Part shown: positions 54,367-62,525 of the stretch, piece after piece
Position numbering within the stretch: the stretch's first letter is position 1
How the letters are laid out: the number at the start of each line of letters is the position of its first letter
Assembly (NCBI GenBank): GCA_963676725.1
Contig: OY781463.1
Location: 2,914,001 to 2,978,000, forward strand
DNA from: G963662905 sp963676725
GTDB taxonomy: Bacteria; Bacteroidota; Bacteroidia; Bacteroidales; WRLA01
Direction of reading: 5' to 3'
DNA: 64,000 bases
Program-made: the position numbers and the translations under genes
Notes under the pieces: generated by a model
The model's input: the letters and a program-made list of their open reading frames with translations, nothing else
What the model was told of the DNA's origin: nothing
Databases searched by the model: none

Positions 54367-54883
54367 AGAATACATAAAAAATAAACGAGATGCTTTTGAC
54401 AGTCACCGTCCTGATAAGGAAAAAATCTGGAAAGGCATTCAGACCAAGAGGAAAAGCCAGAAACAATCCGGTTCTTTTTTATGGAAAGCTGCCGCTGTTT
54501 TCTTCCTGATAACAAGTCTGGCATTAGCATTTGGCTTATGGCAGCATCAACAAAAAAACGAATATCTGCTTGCGCATATTTCTCCCGCATTGCTGAAACA
54601 GGAAAAATCCTATATCCACAACATCAGTATAAAATACCTTGAAGCAGAGAGTTTTGCACAAAAAAGCAGCATTAATTTCGCACCGTATCAAAAAGAACTC
54701 GACGAGATTGATCTTGAATACAAAGACTACATCAGTGATTTAGGCCAAAACTGCTGTAACGAAGAATTGGTTCAGATTTTAATGGATTATTATGAGAAAA
54801 AAATTCGATTATTGAACCGTATTTTATTTGAAATCCAAAAACAAAACGAATATGAAAAACAGGAACAAGCAATTGAAGCATAG
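54356..54883 (+). CDS. Single-pass membrane protein, probable anti-sigma factor
   Basis: 175 residues. A basic cytoplasmic N-terminus (1-43), one membrane helix (WKAAAVFFLITSLALAFGLW, about 43-62), and an extracytoplasmic part of mostly charged helices (YQKELDEIDLEYKDYI, DYYEKKIRLLNRILFEIQKQ). No zinc-binding anti-sigma motif is present. Its position overlapping an ECF sigma gene and the topology suggest an anti-sigma role, as in many Bacteroidota operons. It overlaps the next gene by 32 nt. Confidence 0.65.
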   Translation: MHIEEYIKNKRDAFDSHRPDKEKIWKGIQTKRKSQKQSGSFLWKAAAVFFLITSLALAFGLWQHQQKNEYLLAHISPALLKQEKSYIHNISIKYLEAESFAQKSSINFAPYQKELDEIDLEYKDYISDLGQNCCNEELVQILMDYYEKKIRLLNRILFEIQKQNEYEKQEQAIEA

Positions 54884-56162
54884 CATGATACTTATTGCCC
54901 TACTCTTTTCGGGGCTCGTATGGGGACAGGAAAGCAAAACCATTATCCGCATTACAGAATGTACAGGCATTGAAAAGTTGTTGATCAATAATAAACACAG
55001 CAAAATGGAAATTATTTGCTGGGATAAAAATGAGGTAAAAGTAGAATCCATCGCACGCATTGTTGGCAAAACGGAGGAAGATGAAGCATTAGTTATTAGG
55101 GCAATAAAAGACTGCAGCCCACAAATAAATGGAAATGAACTATCGCTCGATCTGGTTTTTTGGAGCAGCTGGAACCAAAACAACCGCAAAATTAAGATGG
55201 AACTCAATAATGGAAAGGATGTACGCCTGAGCGAATTAAAGGTGAATCACATTATTTATATACCCAAAAAAATGAGCCTAAAAATACATAATTCTTATTC
55301 TGAAGTGCAGCTTCCGGATATTGATGGTGATTTGATTACTAAAGCCCACAGCAGCAAAATCTTTGGCGGTGAAGTTTCAGGTAGATGTTCGATGGATAAT
55401 AAATACTGCAAAATCGAGCTTGGCAATATAGGGGCAGCACAAATGAAACTATACGATTGCACACTATCATTTGACAATTGCAATGGTGACATTGGTTTTG
55501 ACTCCAAATATTCAGAAATTGAAGGCCAATCAGCAAAAAACACAGAAATAAAAAGCTATGATGACGATTTCAGCATCAATAAATTAGAAAATATCAGGGC
55601 GGAAATGAAGTATAGCGAAATGAAAGGCGATGAATGCGGGAACATCAGTATGGACCTCTACGATTGCGACCTGAAATTCAGCAAATCGAACAATATTGAA
55701 ATTTCATCGAAATATAGTTCGTTCCGATTTGCCTATTGCTCCGCTGTTATTTTTGAGAGCAGCTTTGACGATACTTTTATTTCGGGCGAAAGTGAATCTT
55801 TAAATGTAAACGACAAATATAGCGAATGGAATATAGAGCGCCTGAATCACAGCCTGAAAGCAGAGAGTTACTCCTCTTCATTTGATATTGACTATATGCC
55901 GGCTGATTTTAGCTCTATTGAAATAGAAGCAAAATACGGCTCTGCAAATATTGATTTCCCTGAAAATGCATCCTATAATTTAATCGCAGAAATGCAATAT
56001 GGCAGCTTGGATTATCCGGAAGAGGAATTTATCAGCAATCATATCGAAAAATCATCATCAAGCAAAAAGATTAAAACAAATGGAAAAAACTGTGGAGAAA
56101 ATTGCCCCAAAATCATCATAGACACTTATAGTATGAATATTCGGCTGAGGCACATTAAATAG
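54852..56162 (+). CDS. Exported DUF4097-like beta-helix protein with internal repeats
   Basis: 436 residues from the ATG at 54852 (signal peptide MKNRNKQLKHSMILIALLFS, then GLVWGQ); the frame opens earlier only at TTG 54828. The mature part has many short beta-strand repeats built on K-Y-S/C-x-I/M (HSKMEI, NKYCKIELG, DSKYSEIEGQ, EMKYSEMKGD, SSKYSSFRF, NDKYSEWNIE, EAKYGSANIDF, EMQYGSLDY), consistent with a DUF4097-like or adhesin-type beta-helix. It is the last gene of the sigma operon and is a likely target or sensor of that system. Its TAG stop lies at the end of a dispersed repeat. Confidence 0.72.
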   Translation: MKNRNKQLKHSMILIALLFSGLVWGQESKTIIRITECTGIEKLLINNKHSKMEIICWDKNEVKVESIARIVGKTEEDEALVIRAIKDCSPQINGNELSLDLVFWSSWNQNNRKIKMELNNGKDVRLSELKVNHIIYIPKKMSLKIHNSYSEVQLPDIDGDLITKAHSSKIFGGEVSGRCSMDNKYCKIELGNIGAAQMKLYDCTLSFDNCNGDIGFDSKYSEIEGQSAKNTEIKSYDDDFSINKLENIRAEMKYSEMKGDECGNISMDLYDCDLKFSKSNNIEISSKYSSFRFAYCSAVIFESSFDDTFISGESESLNVNDKYSEWNIERLNHSLKAESYSSSFDIDYMPADFSSIEIEAKYGSANIDFPENASYNLIAEMQYGSLDYPEEEFISNHIEKSSSSKKIKTNGKNCGENCPKIIIDTYSMNIRLRHIK

Positions 56163-56306
56163 TGTTTGTCCATAATGTCCGATCTCAGCGTTATTCTAGT
56201 ATTGAAACCAAGTCATTTACCAATGTAAACTCCTTGTTTTCAATCCCGCGAATGCCTCGACCTCGAACATTCTGAATCAAACACTTGACTTTATGGACAG
56301 AAACTA
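56156..56306. repeat. Copy B: MITE-like unit with 20-bp terminal inverted repeats
   Basis: The ends TAGTGTTTGTCCATAATGTC (56160-56179) and the reverse complement of 56287-56306, TAGTTTCTGTCCATAAAGTC, match at 17 of 20 positions, enclosing about 147 bp. The left end supplies the TAG stop of the DUF4097-like gene. On the minus strand the interior holds an open stretch ending ENKEFTLVNDLVSILE-stop, possibly the end of a lost transposase or chance. Copies of the end occur at 12511-12568 and 27983-28014. Confidence 0.6.
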
Positions 56307-56341
56307 AATAGTTTCTGTCTATAAAATTTACCATCAGAGAT
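56305..56341 (+). repeat. Copy D: further end of the TAAATAG repeat
   Basis: TAAATAGTTTCTGTCTATAA begins at 56305 directly beside the right end of copy B, in inverted orientation, so that TATGGACAGAAACTA and TAGTTTCTGTCTATA form a back-to-back palindrome (about 56292-56323). It continues into CATCAGAGATCATTC, resembling CGAGATTATTC of copy C. Confidence 0.55.
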
Positions 56342-56399
56342 CATTCAAAAATGATGAGTAAAACACAGTAATTTAAGTATAAGCTTTAGGAGATTACTC

Positions 56400-56439
56400 A
56401 ACACAAAAAAGGCCTCAAATTTGAGGCCTTTTTTGTGTT
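56400..56439. terminator. Bidirectional terminator, perfect 40-bp palindrome
   Basis: AACACAAAAAAGGCCTCAAA followed by its exact reverse complement (20 + 20 bp with no unpaired centre). It terminates the sigma-operon transcript and the convergent acyl-CoA ligase transcript, whose stop is 9 nt away. Confidence 0.93.
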
Positions 56440-56447
56440 TTTATATT

Positions 56448-58121
56448 TTAGTAATAAAGGTATCGTTTAATCTTTTTTGTCGCAGTTTTTTGAAATGGCG
56501 ACGGATAGGCCTCAAGCATCTGGATTCGCGAAAATTTATTCACCCTGCTATTCACATAGAGTTGCAGTTCTTGAGCAAGTTCATCAATAGCCTCATCCAC
56601 TTTTTGGGTACATCCTTCCATTTTTTCATCCCATTTACTGGCTAGGTCATCACGCATTGATTTAAACTTTTGCTCGAGTTCATCCCGATCGAAATGCACC
56701 AAAGCGACAAGTTTGCCTTTTTTCTCGATCACAACCGATTCAACCACGTGCTTAAAATTATTGATAAGCGATTCTATTTCTTCAGGATAGATGTTTTCGC
56801 CATTGGCACCAACAATCATATTTTTCAGACGGCCTTTATGGCTTAGCCATCCATTTTTATCGAATACACCAAGATCACCGGTTTTAAACCATCCATCCTC
56901 TGTGAGTACTTCACGGGTTTTTGCTTCATTTTTGTAATAGCCCAGCATCACATTAGGCCCTTTAGCCCAAACCTCTCCTTCTCCGGTTTTTGGATCAGGA
57001 TTATTTATTTTTAACTCACAATCAATTACTTTAGGGCCAATTGCCTGTAGTTTTGTTTGTGTAGGATTAGAACCGGCAATTAATGGAGCTGTTTCAGTTA
57101 AGCCATAACCAATTGCATAAGGAAATTTAGCATCGCGCAAAAACTGCTCTACTTGAGCGTCGAGTTTTGCACCTCCAATTCCAAAAAACTTCAAATTTCC
57201 ACCAAATGTTTGATAAAGTTTTTTTCCGGCAATTTTATGGACTAATTTTCGAGTAAGCTTACTATTATATAAGGAGCGGGTTAAGGCTTTCTTTTTAATT
57301 TGTGGCAAGATACTGTTGCGGTATACCTTTTCTATAATCATCGGTACCGTAAGCATAATATCGGGTTTTACCTTTTTCATTGCAGGCAATAAAACACTTG
57401 CTGTTGGCGGTTTTCTCAGATAACTCACATTCGAGCCACTCATAATGGGAAGAATAAGCCCAATTGTATTTTCGTAAGTGTGCGATAGAGGCAATACGGA
57501 GAGAAAACGATCATGAGGCAAAATATCTTGCACAGCACCAGATTGAACGGCATTTACTAATACATTTTTCTGTGAAAGCATAACGCCTTTTGAATCTCCG
57601 GTTGTACCGGATGTATACAACAGCAAAGCCAATTCATTTTCCGATTGTGGGGTATAATAATTTGCATCAAGGGCCTTTTCGTCGTATGCAACCTCAGGGC
57701 CTTCAATAATGCTCAGGTCATTAATTCGAATAATGATTTCAGTTTTTGCTTTTTCAGCTTCTGATAATTTTGACAACAAACTATTCGAAACAAAAACCGC
57801 TTTAGCCTCTGAGTGCTCTAAAACATTGCTGAGCTCATGCGCATTAAAATCAGGTAAAACAGGAACAACTACAACACCCATACAATGAAGTGCAAAATAG
57901 GCAATAGCCCAATTGGGCATATTTTGGCTATAAATAACCACTTTATCCCCTTGTTTTACGCCAAGCTTATCAAGAAAGACCATGACTGAGGATATACGAT
58001 CGCCCATTTCCGAATAGGTAATGAGTTCTTCATCCCAAAATCCTAGCGCTTTATGATCCGCAAATTTTTTCACTACATCCTGAATCAGGCTCGTGAAATT
58101 CAAATGATCGTATTTATACAT
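56448..58121 (-). CDS. Long-chain fatty-acid-CoA ligase (AMP-dependent synthetase)
   Basis: 557 residues of the ANL superfamily: P-loop ALLLYTSGTTGDSKGVML, YGLTETAPLI (A5), GWFKTGDLGVFDKNGWLSH (A7-A8 hinge) and the C-terminal Lys in FQKTATKKIKRYL. It resembles bacterial long-chain acyl-CoA synthetases (FadD-like, with HTYENTIGLILPIMSG). It activates fatty acids with ATP and CoA, at the inner face of the membrane. It converges on the sigma operon. The 234 nt upstream of it hold no other gene. Confidence 0.9.
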   Translation of the reverse strand: MYKYDHLNFTSLIQDVVKKFADHKALGFWDEELITYSEMGDRISSVMVFLDKLGVKQGDKVVIYSQNMPNWAIAYFALHCMGVVVVPVLPDFNAHELSNVLEHSEAKAVFVSNSLLSKLSEAEKAKTEIIIRINDLSIIEGPEVAYDEKALDANYYTPQSENELALLLYTSGTTGDSKGVMLSQKNVLVNAVQSGAVQDILPHDRFLSVLPLSHTYENTIGLILPIMSGSNVSYLRKPPTASVLLPAMKKVKPDIMLTVPMIIEKVYRNSILPQIKKKALTRSLYNSKLTRKLVHKIAGKKLYQTFGGNLKFFGIGGAKLDAQVEQFLRDAKFPYAIGYGLTETAPLIAGSNPTQTKLQAIGPKVIDCELKINNPDPKTGEGEVWAKGPNVMLGYYKNEAKTREVLTEDGWFKTGDLGVFDKNGWLSHKGRLKNMIVGANGENIYPEEIESLINNFKHVVESVVIEKKGKLVALVHFDRDELEQKFKSMRDDLASKWDEKMEGCTQKVDEAIDELAQELQLYVNSRVNKFSRIQMLEAYPSPFQKTATKKIKRYLYY

Positions 58122-58355
58122 ATAGGTATATTAATAAGACAGATATAACTCTTCCGGCGGTGAAGATACGCATAAAATCCCAAAATACCATGATTTTCTT
58201 ATTTAGAAACTATCAACATAAGCAAAAATAGCAATTTAAAAAACTGTTTTACAAGTATTTAAAAACAAGACACCAGTCCATCTACTTAAAAGTAATTTTA
58301 AAAAACACAGTGCATGAAGGATAAAACGGACAGTTTAAAAGAGTTCGGATTTGTA

Positions 58356-59435
58356 TTATTTTGGCGCAATGCGAATCAGGAAAATAGCAAGCACACCAAA
58401 CACAATATTAGGAATCCACACAGCCAATAATGGCGATAGATCACCAAAAGTGGCGAATACATTTGAGACTTGCATAAAAAGTATATACGAAAATGTTATG
58501 GCGATACCGAATCCCAGGTGCATCCCTATACCCCCACGAACTTTACGACTTGACAATGAAACACCGATCAATGTTAGGATAATAGCCGAAAACGGAAAAG
58601 CCATACGTTGATATTTCTCAATTTCAAAGGCTTTCACATTACCGGTTCCTTTCAATTTTTCCTTCTCGATAAAAGCCCTGATTTGCCAATAATCCATTAT
58701 TTTGAGGTCTTCCATATCCACAGTCAATTCTTCGGGACGAAGCTGAAAGATAGTATCAAGATTTTTTCCTTTGATCAGCGACTCCTGCATACCGTCAATT
58801 GCTCTGATATAATAATTATCCAGCGTCCAACGTTCGGTTTCAGCATTCCATGAAATTTTATCTGCACCCATTTTTGACAGCAAAATACCACCATCAAACA
58901 CTTCCCTGGAAAATTTATATCCCACATTTTCAATATTATTATAGCTCTCGACATAGGTAAACACCCCGGGTTCAGTTTGCATATGGATATTCCTGTCCCG
59001 ATTAATCAAAGCGTCTTTTAGGTAAACCTTTTCAAACTCACGCCATCCCCTGTTTGTATGAGGGATTAAAAAATTAGCGAGAAAGAAAGAGATCAAGCCA
59101 ATAAACATCGCGGACAAAACATAAGGCCGCAGTAACCTTTTAAAACTCACACCACTACTAAGAATAGCAATAATTTCTGTTCGCCCTGCCATTTTTGATG
59201 TAAAATAGATAACGGCAATAAAGGTAAACAGATAGCTAAAAAGGTTCATAAAATAGGGGATGAAATTCAGGTAGTAATCAAAAATAATGGCTGAAACGGG
59301 AGCACTATTTTCAACAAACTCATCCACTTTTTCAGAAATATCAAATACAATAACCACAACAATTAATAGGGAAATAGCATAAAAAAAAGTCCCTAGGAAT
59401 TTCCCAATAATATAGCGGTCAATAATTTTCAGCAT
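58356..59435 (-). CDS. LptF/LptG family lipopolysaccharide export permease
   Basis: 359 residues with the YjgP/YjgQ topology: three N-terminal helices (about 12-35, 50-75, 95-120), a periplasmic beta-jellyroll domain (about 130-265) and three C-terminal helices (about 275-355). The start IIDRYIIGKFLGTFFYAISL and the KRLLRPYVLSAMFIGLISFF segment are diagnostic. It forms the LPS-extracting ABC permease with LptB. It follows tgt by 4 nt, a gene order common in Bacteroidota. Whether it is the F or the G subunit cannot be decided here. Confidence 0.92.
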   Translation of the reverse strand: MLKIIDRYIIGKFLGTFFYAISLLIVVVIVFDISEKVDEFVENSAPVSAIIFDYYLNFIPYFMNLFSYLFTFIAVIYFTSKMAGRTEIIAILSSGVSFKRLLRPYVLSAMFIGLISFFLANFLIPHTNRGWREFEKVYLKDALINRDRNIHMQTEPGVFTYVESYNNIENVGYKFSREVFDGGILLSKMGADKISWNAETERWTLDNYYIRAIDGMQESLIKGKNLDTIFQLRPEELTVDMEDLKIMDYWQIRAFIEKEKLKGTGNVKAFEIEKYQRMAFPFSAIILTLIGVSLSSRKVRGGIGMHLGFGIAITFSYILFMQVSNVFATFGDLSPLLAVWIPNIVFGVLAIFLIRIAPK

Positions 59436-59439
59436 TTGT

Positions 59440-60570
59440 TTAGAGTCTTATAGCTAGTTTCTTAACCATGATGTTCTTCCAGGAAGCAAACGATCCATCA
59501 AGGATTTTATTTCTTGCTTCGCCTGCGAGCCATAAATAAAAGGCCAGATTATGCAAGCTGGCTATCATAGGGCCAAGCATTTCCCCTGCGGCAAACAGAT
59601 GCCTTAGGTAGGCACGTGTATAAAATGAATCAACGAAGGATGGACCATTTGGATCAATTGGCGAAAAATCGTCACGCCATTTTTGGTTTTTAATATTTAT
59701 GATCCCTTCACTTGTAAACAGCATTCCATTCCTACCATTTCGTGTTGGCATAACACAATCAAACATATCAACTCCAGAAGCAATGCCTTCGAGTATATTC
59801 ACAGGTGTACCAACTCCCATAAGGTAGCGGGGTTTATCTTTGGGTAAGATTCCACAAACCAATTCCGTCATTTCATACATTACTTCGTGTGGTTCACCAA
59901 CGGAGAGCCCTCCGATTGCATTTCCTTCAGCATTTTTTGCAGCAATATATTCGGCCGATTGTTTTCGCAAATCGCGATAGACACTTCCTTGAACAATTGG
60001 GAAAAGTGCTTGCTTATAACCATAATGACCTTCTGTTTTCTCAAATTGGCCAATGCAGCGATCTAACCAGCGATGTGTCATTGCCATCGATTTCGCAGCA
60101 TAATCGTACTCACATGGATAGGGTGTACATTCATCAAAGGCCATCATAATATCGGCACCAATAACCCTCTGGATATCCATCACACGTTCCGGGGTAAACT
60201 CATGCCTTGAGCCATCAATATGAGATTGAAAAATGACCCCTTCTTCGCGCAATTTGCGTGTACCTGAAAGCGAATACACCTGATAACCACCACTATCGGT
60301 AAGAACTGGTTTATTCCAGCCATTAAATTTCTGAATTCCGCCTGCCTTTTCGATAATATCCAAACCGGGGCGCAAATAAAGATGGTACGTATTTCCGAGA
60401 ATAATTTGCGCTTTTACATCCTCTTGGATATGAGGAATATGAACGGCTTTCACGCTACCGACTGTGCCCACAGGCATAAAAATAGGTGTTTTAATTTCTC
60501 CGTGATCCGTTTGAATAAGACCAGCCCTAGCTGAAGAATTCGGGTCTTTTTTTTGAAGTGTAAAATCCAT
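59440..60570 (-). CDS. tgt: Queuine tRNA-ribosyltransferase
   Basis: 376 residues. TIM-barrel TGT motifs: MPVGTVGSVKAVHI, ILGNTYHLYLRPG, LTDSGGYQVYSLSG, FQSHIDGSRHEFTPE, GADIMMAFDECTPYP, GGLSVGEPHEVMYEM and the nucleophile Asp in GVDMFDCVMPTRNGRNG. The C-terminal zinc-site cysteines (usual C-x-C-x2-C before YSRAYLRHLF) are replaced here by SFVDSFYTRAYLRHLF; only the later HN histidine remains. It exchanges G34 for preQ1/queuine in GUN-anticodon tRNAs. It starts the tgt-lptF/G unit. Confidence 0.93.
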   Translation of the reverse strand: MDFTLQKKDPNSSARAGLIQTDHGEIKTPIFMPVGTVGSVKAVHIPHIQEDVKAQIILGNTYHLYLRPGLDIIEKAGGIQKFNGWNKPVLTDSGGYQVYSLSGTRKLREEGVIFQSHIDGSRHEFTPERVMDIQRVIGADIMMAFDECTPYPCEYDYAAKSMAMTHRWLDRCIGQFEKTEGHYGYKQALFPIVQGSVYRDLRKQSAEYIAAKNAEGNAIGGLSVGEPHEVMYEMTELVCGILPKDKPRYLMGVGTPVNILEGIASGVDMFDCVMPTRNGRNGMLFTSEGIINIKNQKWRDDFSPIDPNGPSFVDSFYTRAYLRHLFAAGEMLGPMIASLHNLAFYLWLAGEARNKILDGSFASWKNIMVKKLAIRL

Positions 60571-60625
60571 AAATAAGCAATCATCAATCGCCGTTCACTA
60601 TCAACAAACAGGCGTGTAAAACTAT

Positions 60626-60634
60626 GCAAAGATA
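60626..60634 (-). promoter_or_regulatory. -7 element of tgt
   Basis: On the minus strand TATCTTTG followed by C (60634-60626) matches TAnnTTTG exactly and lies 56 nt before the tgt ATG. Confidence 0.5.
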
Positions 60635-60659
60635 AAGCTTTCCCCCGTAGAAATAAGAT

Positions 60660-60668
60660 TAACTTTGC
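60660..60668 (+). promoter_or_regulatory. -7 element of the glycosyltransferase gene
   Basis: TAACTTTG followed by C matches TAnnTTTG exactly, 22 nt before the ATG. With the tgt element it makes a compact divergent promoter region. Confidence 0.5.
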
Positions 60669-60689
60669 CTGCATCATCAAACAATAGAA

Positions 60690-61835
60690 ATGATTGCGGA
60701 AGATATTTTAAATCAACCTCTTATTTTTACGATCCTTATCGTTTTATCTATAGCCACTTTAGTCCAATTGGCCTATCATTGGATTATTTTTGGCAGATTA
60801 GCCTTCTATCGGCCAAAACAAAAGCAAAACCTTCCGCAAGAAATATCCGGGGTTTCAGTAGTAATTGCAGCAAAAAATGAATACAATAATTTAAAGCGCA
60901 ACCTCCCCCTGATTTTAGAGCAGAATCATCCTGATTTTGAAGTCATTGTTGTTAATAATTATTCTGATGACGATTCTACTTTTCTACTAAAAATGCTCGC
61001 CGAAAAATATAAACACCTGCATATTGTCGAGATAAAAAAAAACCTGAATTTTTTTGACGGGAAAAAATTCCCATTGTCCATGGGCATTAAAACGGCACAC
61101 AAAGAGCACCTTATTCTCACAGATGCCGATTGCCGCCCAACAAGCAAAGAATGGCTTCGGCTTATGGAGCAGCATTTTAGTGCAAAAACGGAGATTGTTT
61201 TAGGCTACGGCCCCTACGCACCAGCCAAAGGGGTTTTGAACCGATTGATCCGTTTTGAAACGATTACAGCCGCCATGCAGTATTTTTCACTGGCATTAAT
61301 CGGGATGCCTTATATGGGTGTTGGAAGAAATCTGGCTTATAAAAAATCCCTGTTTTATAAGCAACATGGCTTTACATCGCACTATAATATTTCTTCGGGT
61401 GACGATGACTTATTCGTCAATAAAGTAGCCAATAAGCAAAATACACGCATCGAAATATCGCCGGAAAGCCATATGATATCTCCGGCAAAAATCCACTTTA
61501 GTCAATGGTGGCGGCAGAAAAAACGGCATTTCAGCACTTCAGGAAATTATAAAGGATTGCATAAATTTTTTCTTAGCCTCATGCCCCTAAGTTTAATCGC
61601 ACATTATATTGCTGCCATCATTCTGATAATCATGCTTCCTGAATACTGGTATTTATTCTTATCCTTCATTGGATTACGACTGATTAGTTCTATTTTTATA
61701 TTAAAAAAATGCATGTATCGGCTCAACGAAAAACATTTATTGTTAATTTCGCCTATATTAGAGCTTTTATTACTATTTCTGCACCCTATAGTGGCATTCA
61801 GTAATTTATTTAGCAAGCAGCGCAGATGGAATTAG
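60690..61835 (+). CDS. Membrane glycosyltransferase family 2
   Basis: 381 residues. An N-terminal membrane helix is followed by a GT2 domain (about 48-290): GVSVVIAAKNEYNNLKRNLP, VIVVNNYSDDDST, the D-x-D-like LILTDADCRP, the catalytic-loop SSGDDDLFV and the Q-x-x-R-W-like QWWRQKKRH. Two to three helices end the protein. It probably transfers a sugar onto a lipid or polysaccharide at the inner membrane. It overlaps the next sigma-factor gene by 10 nt. Confidence 0.88.
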   Translation: MIAEDILNQPLIFTILIVLSIATLVQLAYHWIIFGRLAFYRPKQKQNLPQEISGVSVVIAAKNEYNNLKRNLPLILEQNHPDFEVIVVNNYSDDDSTFLLKMLAEKYKHLHIVEIKKNLNFFDGKKFPLSMGIKTAHKEHLILTDADCRPTSKEWLRLMEQHFSAKTEIVLGYGPYAPAKGVLNRLIRFETITAAMQYFSLALIGMPYMGVGRNLAYKKSLFYKQHGFTSHYNISSGDDDLFVNKVANKQNTRIEISPESHMISPAKIHFSQWWRQKKRHFSTSGNYKGLHKFFLSLMPLSLIAHYIAAIILIIMLPEYWYLFLSFIGLRLISSIFILKKCMYRLNEKHLLLISPILELLLLFLHPIVAFSNLFSKQRRWN

Positions 61836-62443
61836 AAGGCACGAAACATTTAACGGATAAAGCACTCAGGGATTATAAGCTGGTGCAGTTAGCACTTGGC
61901 AGTGGCGACCAGAATGCCTATGCTGAGCTAATGAAAAATTATCGTGACTCTCTCTATTTTATGCTGTTAAAAATGACAAATGATCCAATTGATGCTGATG
62001 ATCTTACTATAGAAGCATTTGGGAAAGCCTTTAAAAATCTGCATCAATACACTCCAAAATATGCTTTTAGCACATGGCTTTTTAAAATCGCCACGAATAA
62101 TTGTATTGATTTCATACGAAAGCGCAAGACCAACACAATTTCTATTGACCGAAGTTATGGCGAGCATGAAGATGGAAGTGCCCTTGCCCAAAACATCCCT
62201 TCTTTTGGGCCCGACCCGGAAGAAAGTATGATCGAAATGCAAAAAATAAAATTAATGCGTGAAGTTGTAGAACGCTTAAAGCCACACTATCGCACATTAA
62301 TTGAGATGAGGTACTTTAAAGAGTATTCTTATGATGAAATCAGTCAGGAATTAGAACTCCCACTCGGAACGGTCAAAGCACAACTTTTCAGGGCACGAGA
62401 TTTTCTCCAGAATATCCTAAAAAATTCTAAAGAAAAAATCTAA
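61826..62443 (+). CDS. RNA polymerase sigma-70 family (ECF-like) sigma factor
   Basis: 205 residues. Region 2 (YAELMKNYRDSLYFMLLKMT, then DADDLTIEAFGKAFKNL and FSTWLFKIATNNCIDFIRKR) and region 4 (LKPHYRTLIEMRYFKEYSYD, then EISQELELPLGTVKAQLFRA) are intact. The linker is long (about 45 residues, acidic). The gene overlaps the glycosyltransferase by 10 nt and no anti-sigma gene follows, so activity is probably set by expression. It resembles the widespread Bacteroidota sigma factors of this type. Confidence 0.9.
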   Translation: MELEGTKHLTDKALRDYKLVQLALGSGDQNAYAELMKNYRDSLYFMLLKMTNDPIDADDLTIEAFGKAFKNLHQYTPKYAFSTWLFKIATNNCIDFIRKRKTNTISIDRSYGEHEDGSALAQNIPSFGPDPEESMIEMQKIKLMREVVERLKPHYRTLIEMRYFKEYSYDEISQELELPLGTVKAQLFRARDFLQNILKNSKEKI

Positions 62444-62480
62444 ACATAGCCTGCCTTTTTCATTATCCCTTAAAGATTTG

Positions 62481-62488
62481 TACTTTTG
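62481..62488 (+). promoter_or_regulatory. -7 element of hutU
   Basis: TACTTTTG followed by C matches TAnnTTTG exactly, 37 nt before the hutU ATG. No convincing -33 element is seen. Confidence 0.5.
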
Positions 62489-62525
62489 CGCTTGCAACAT
62501 TTAACATCAATTTAATTCGTTAAAA

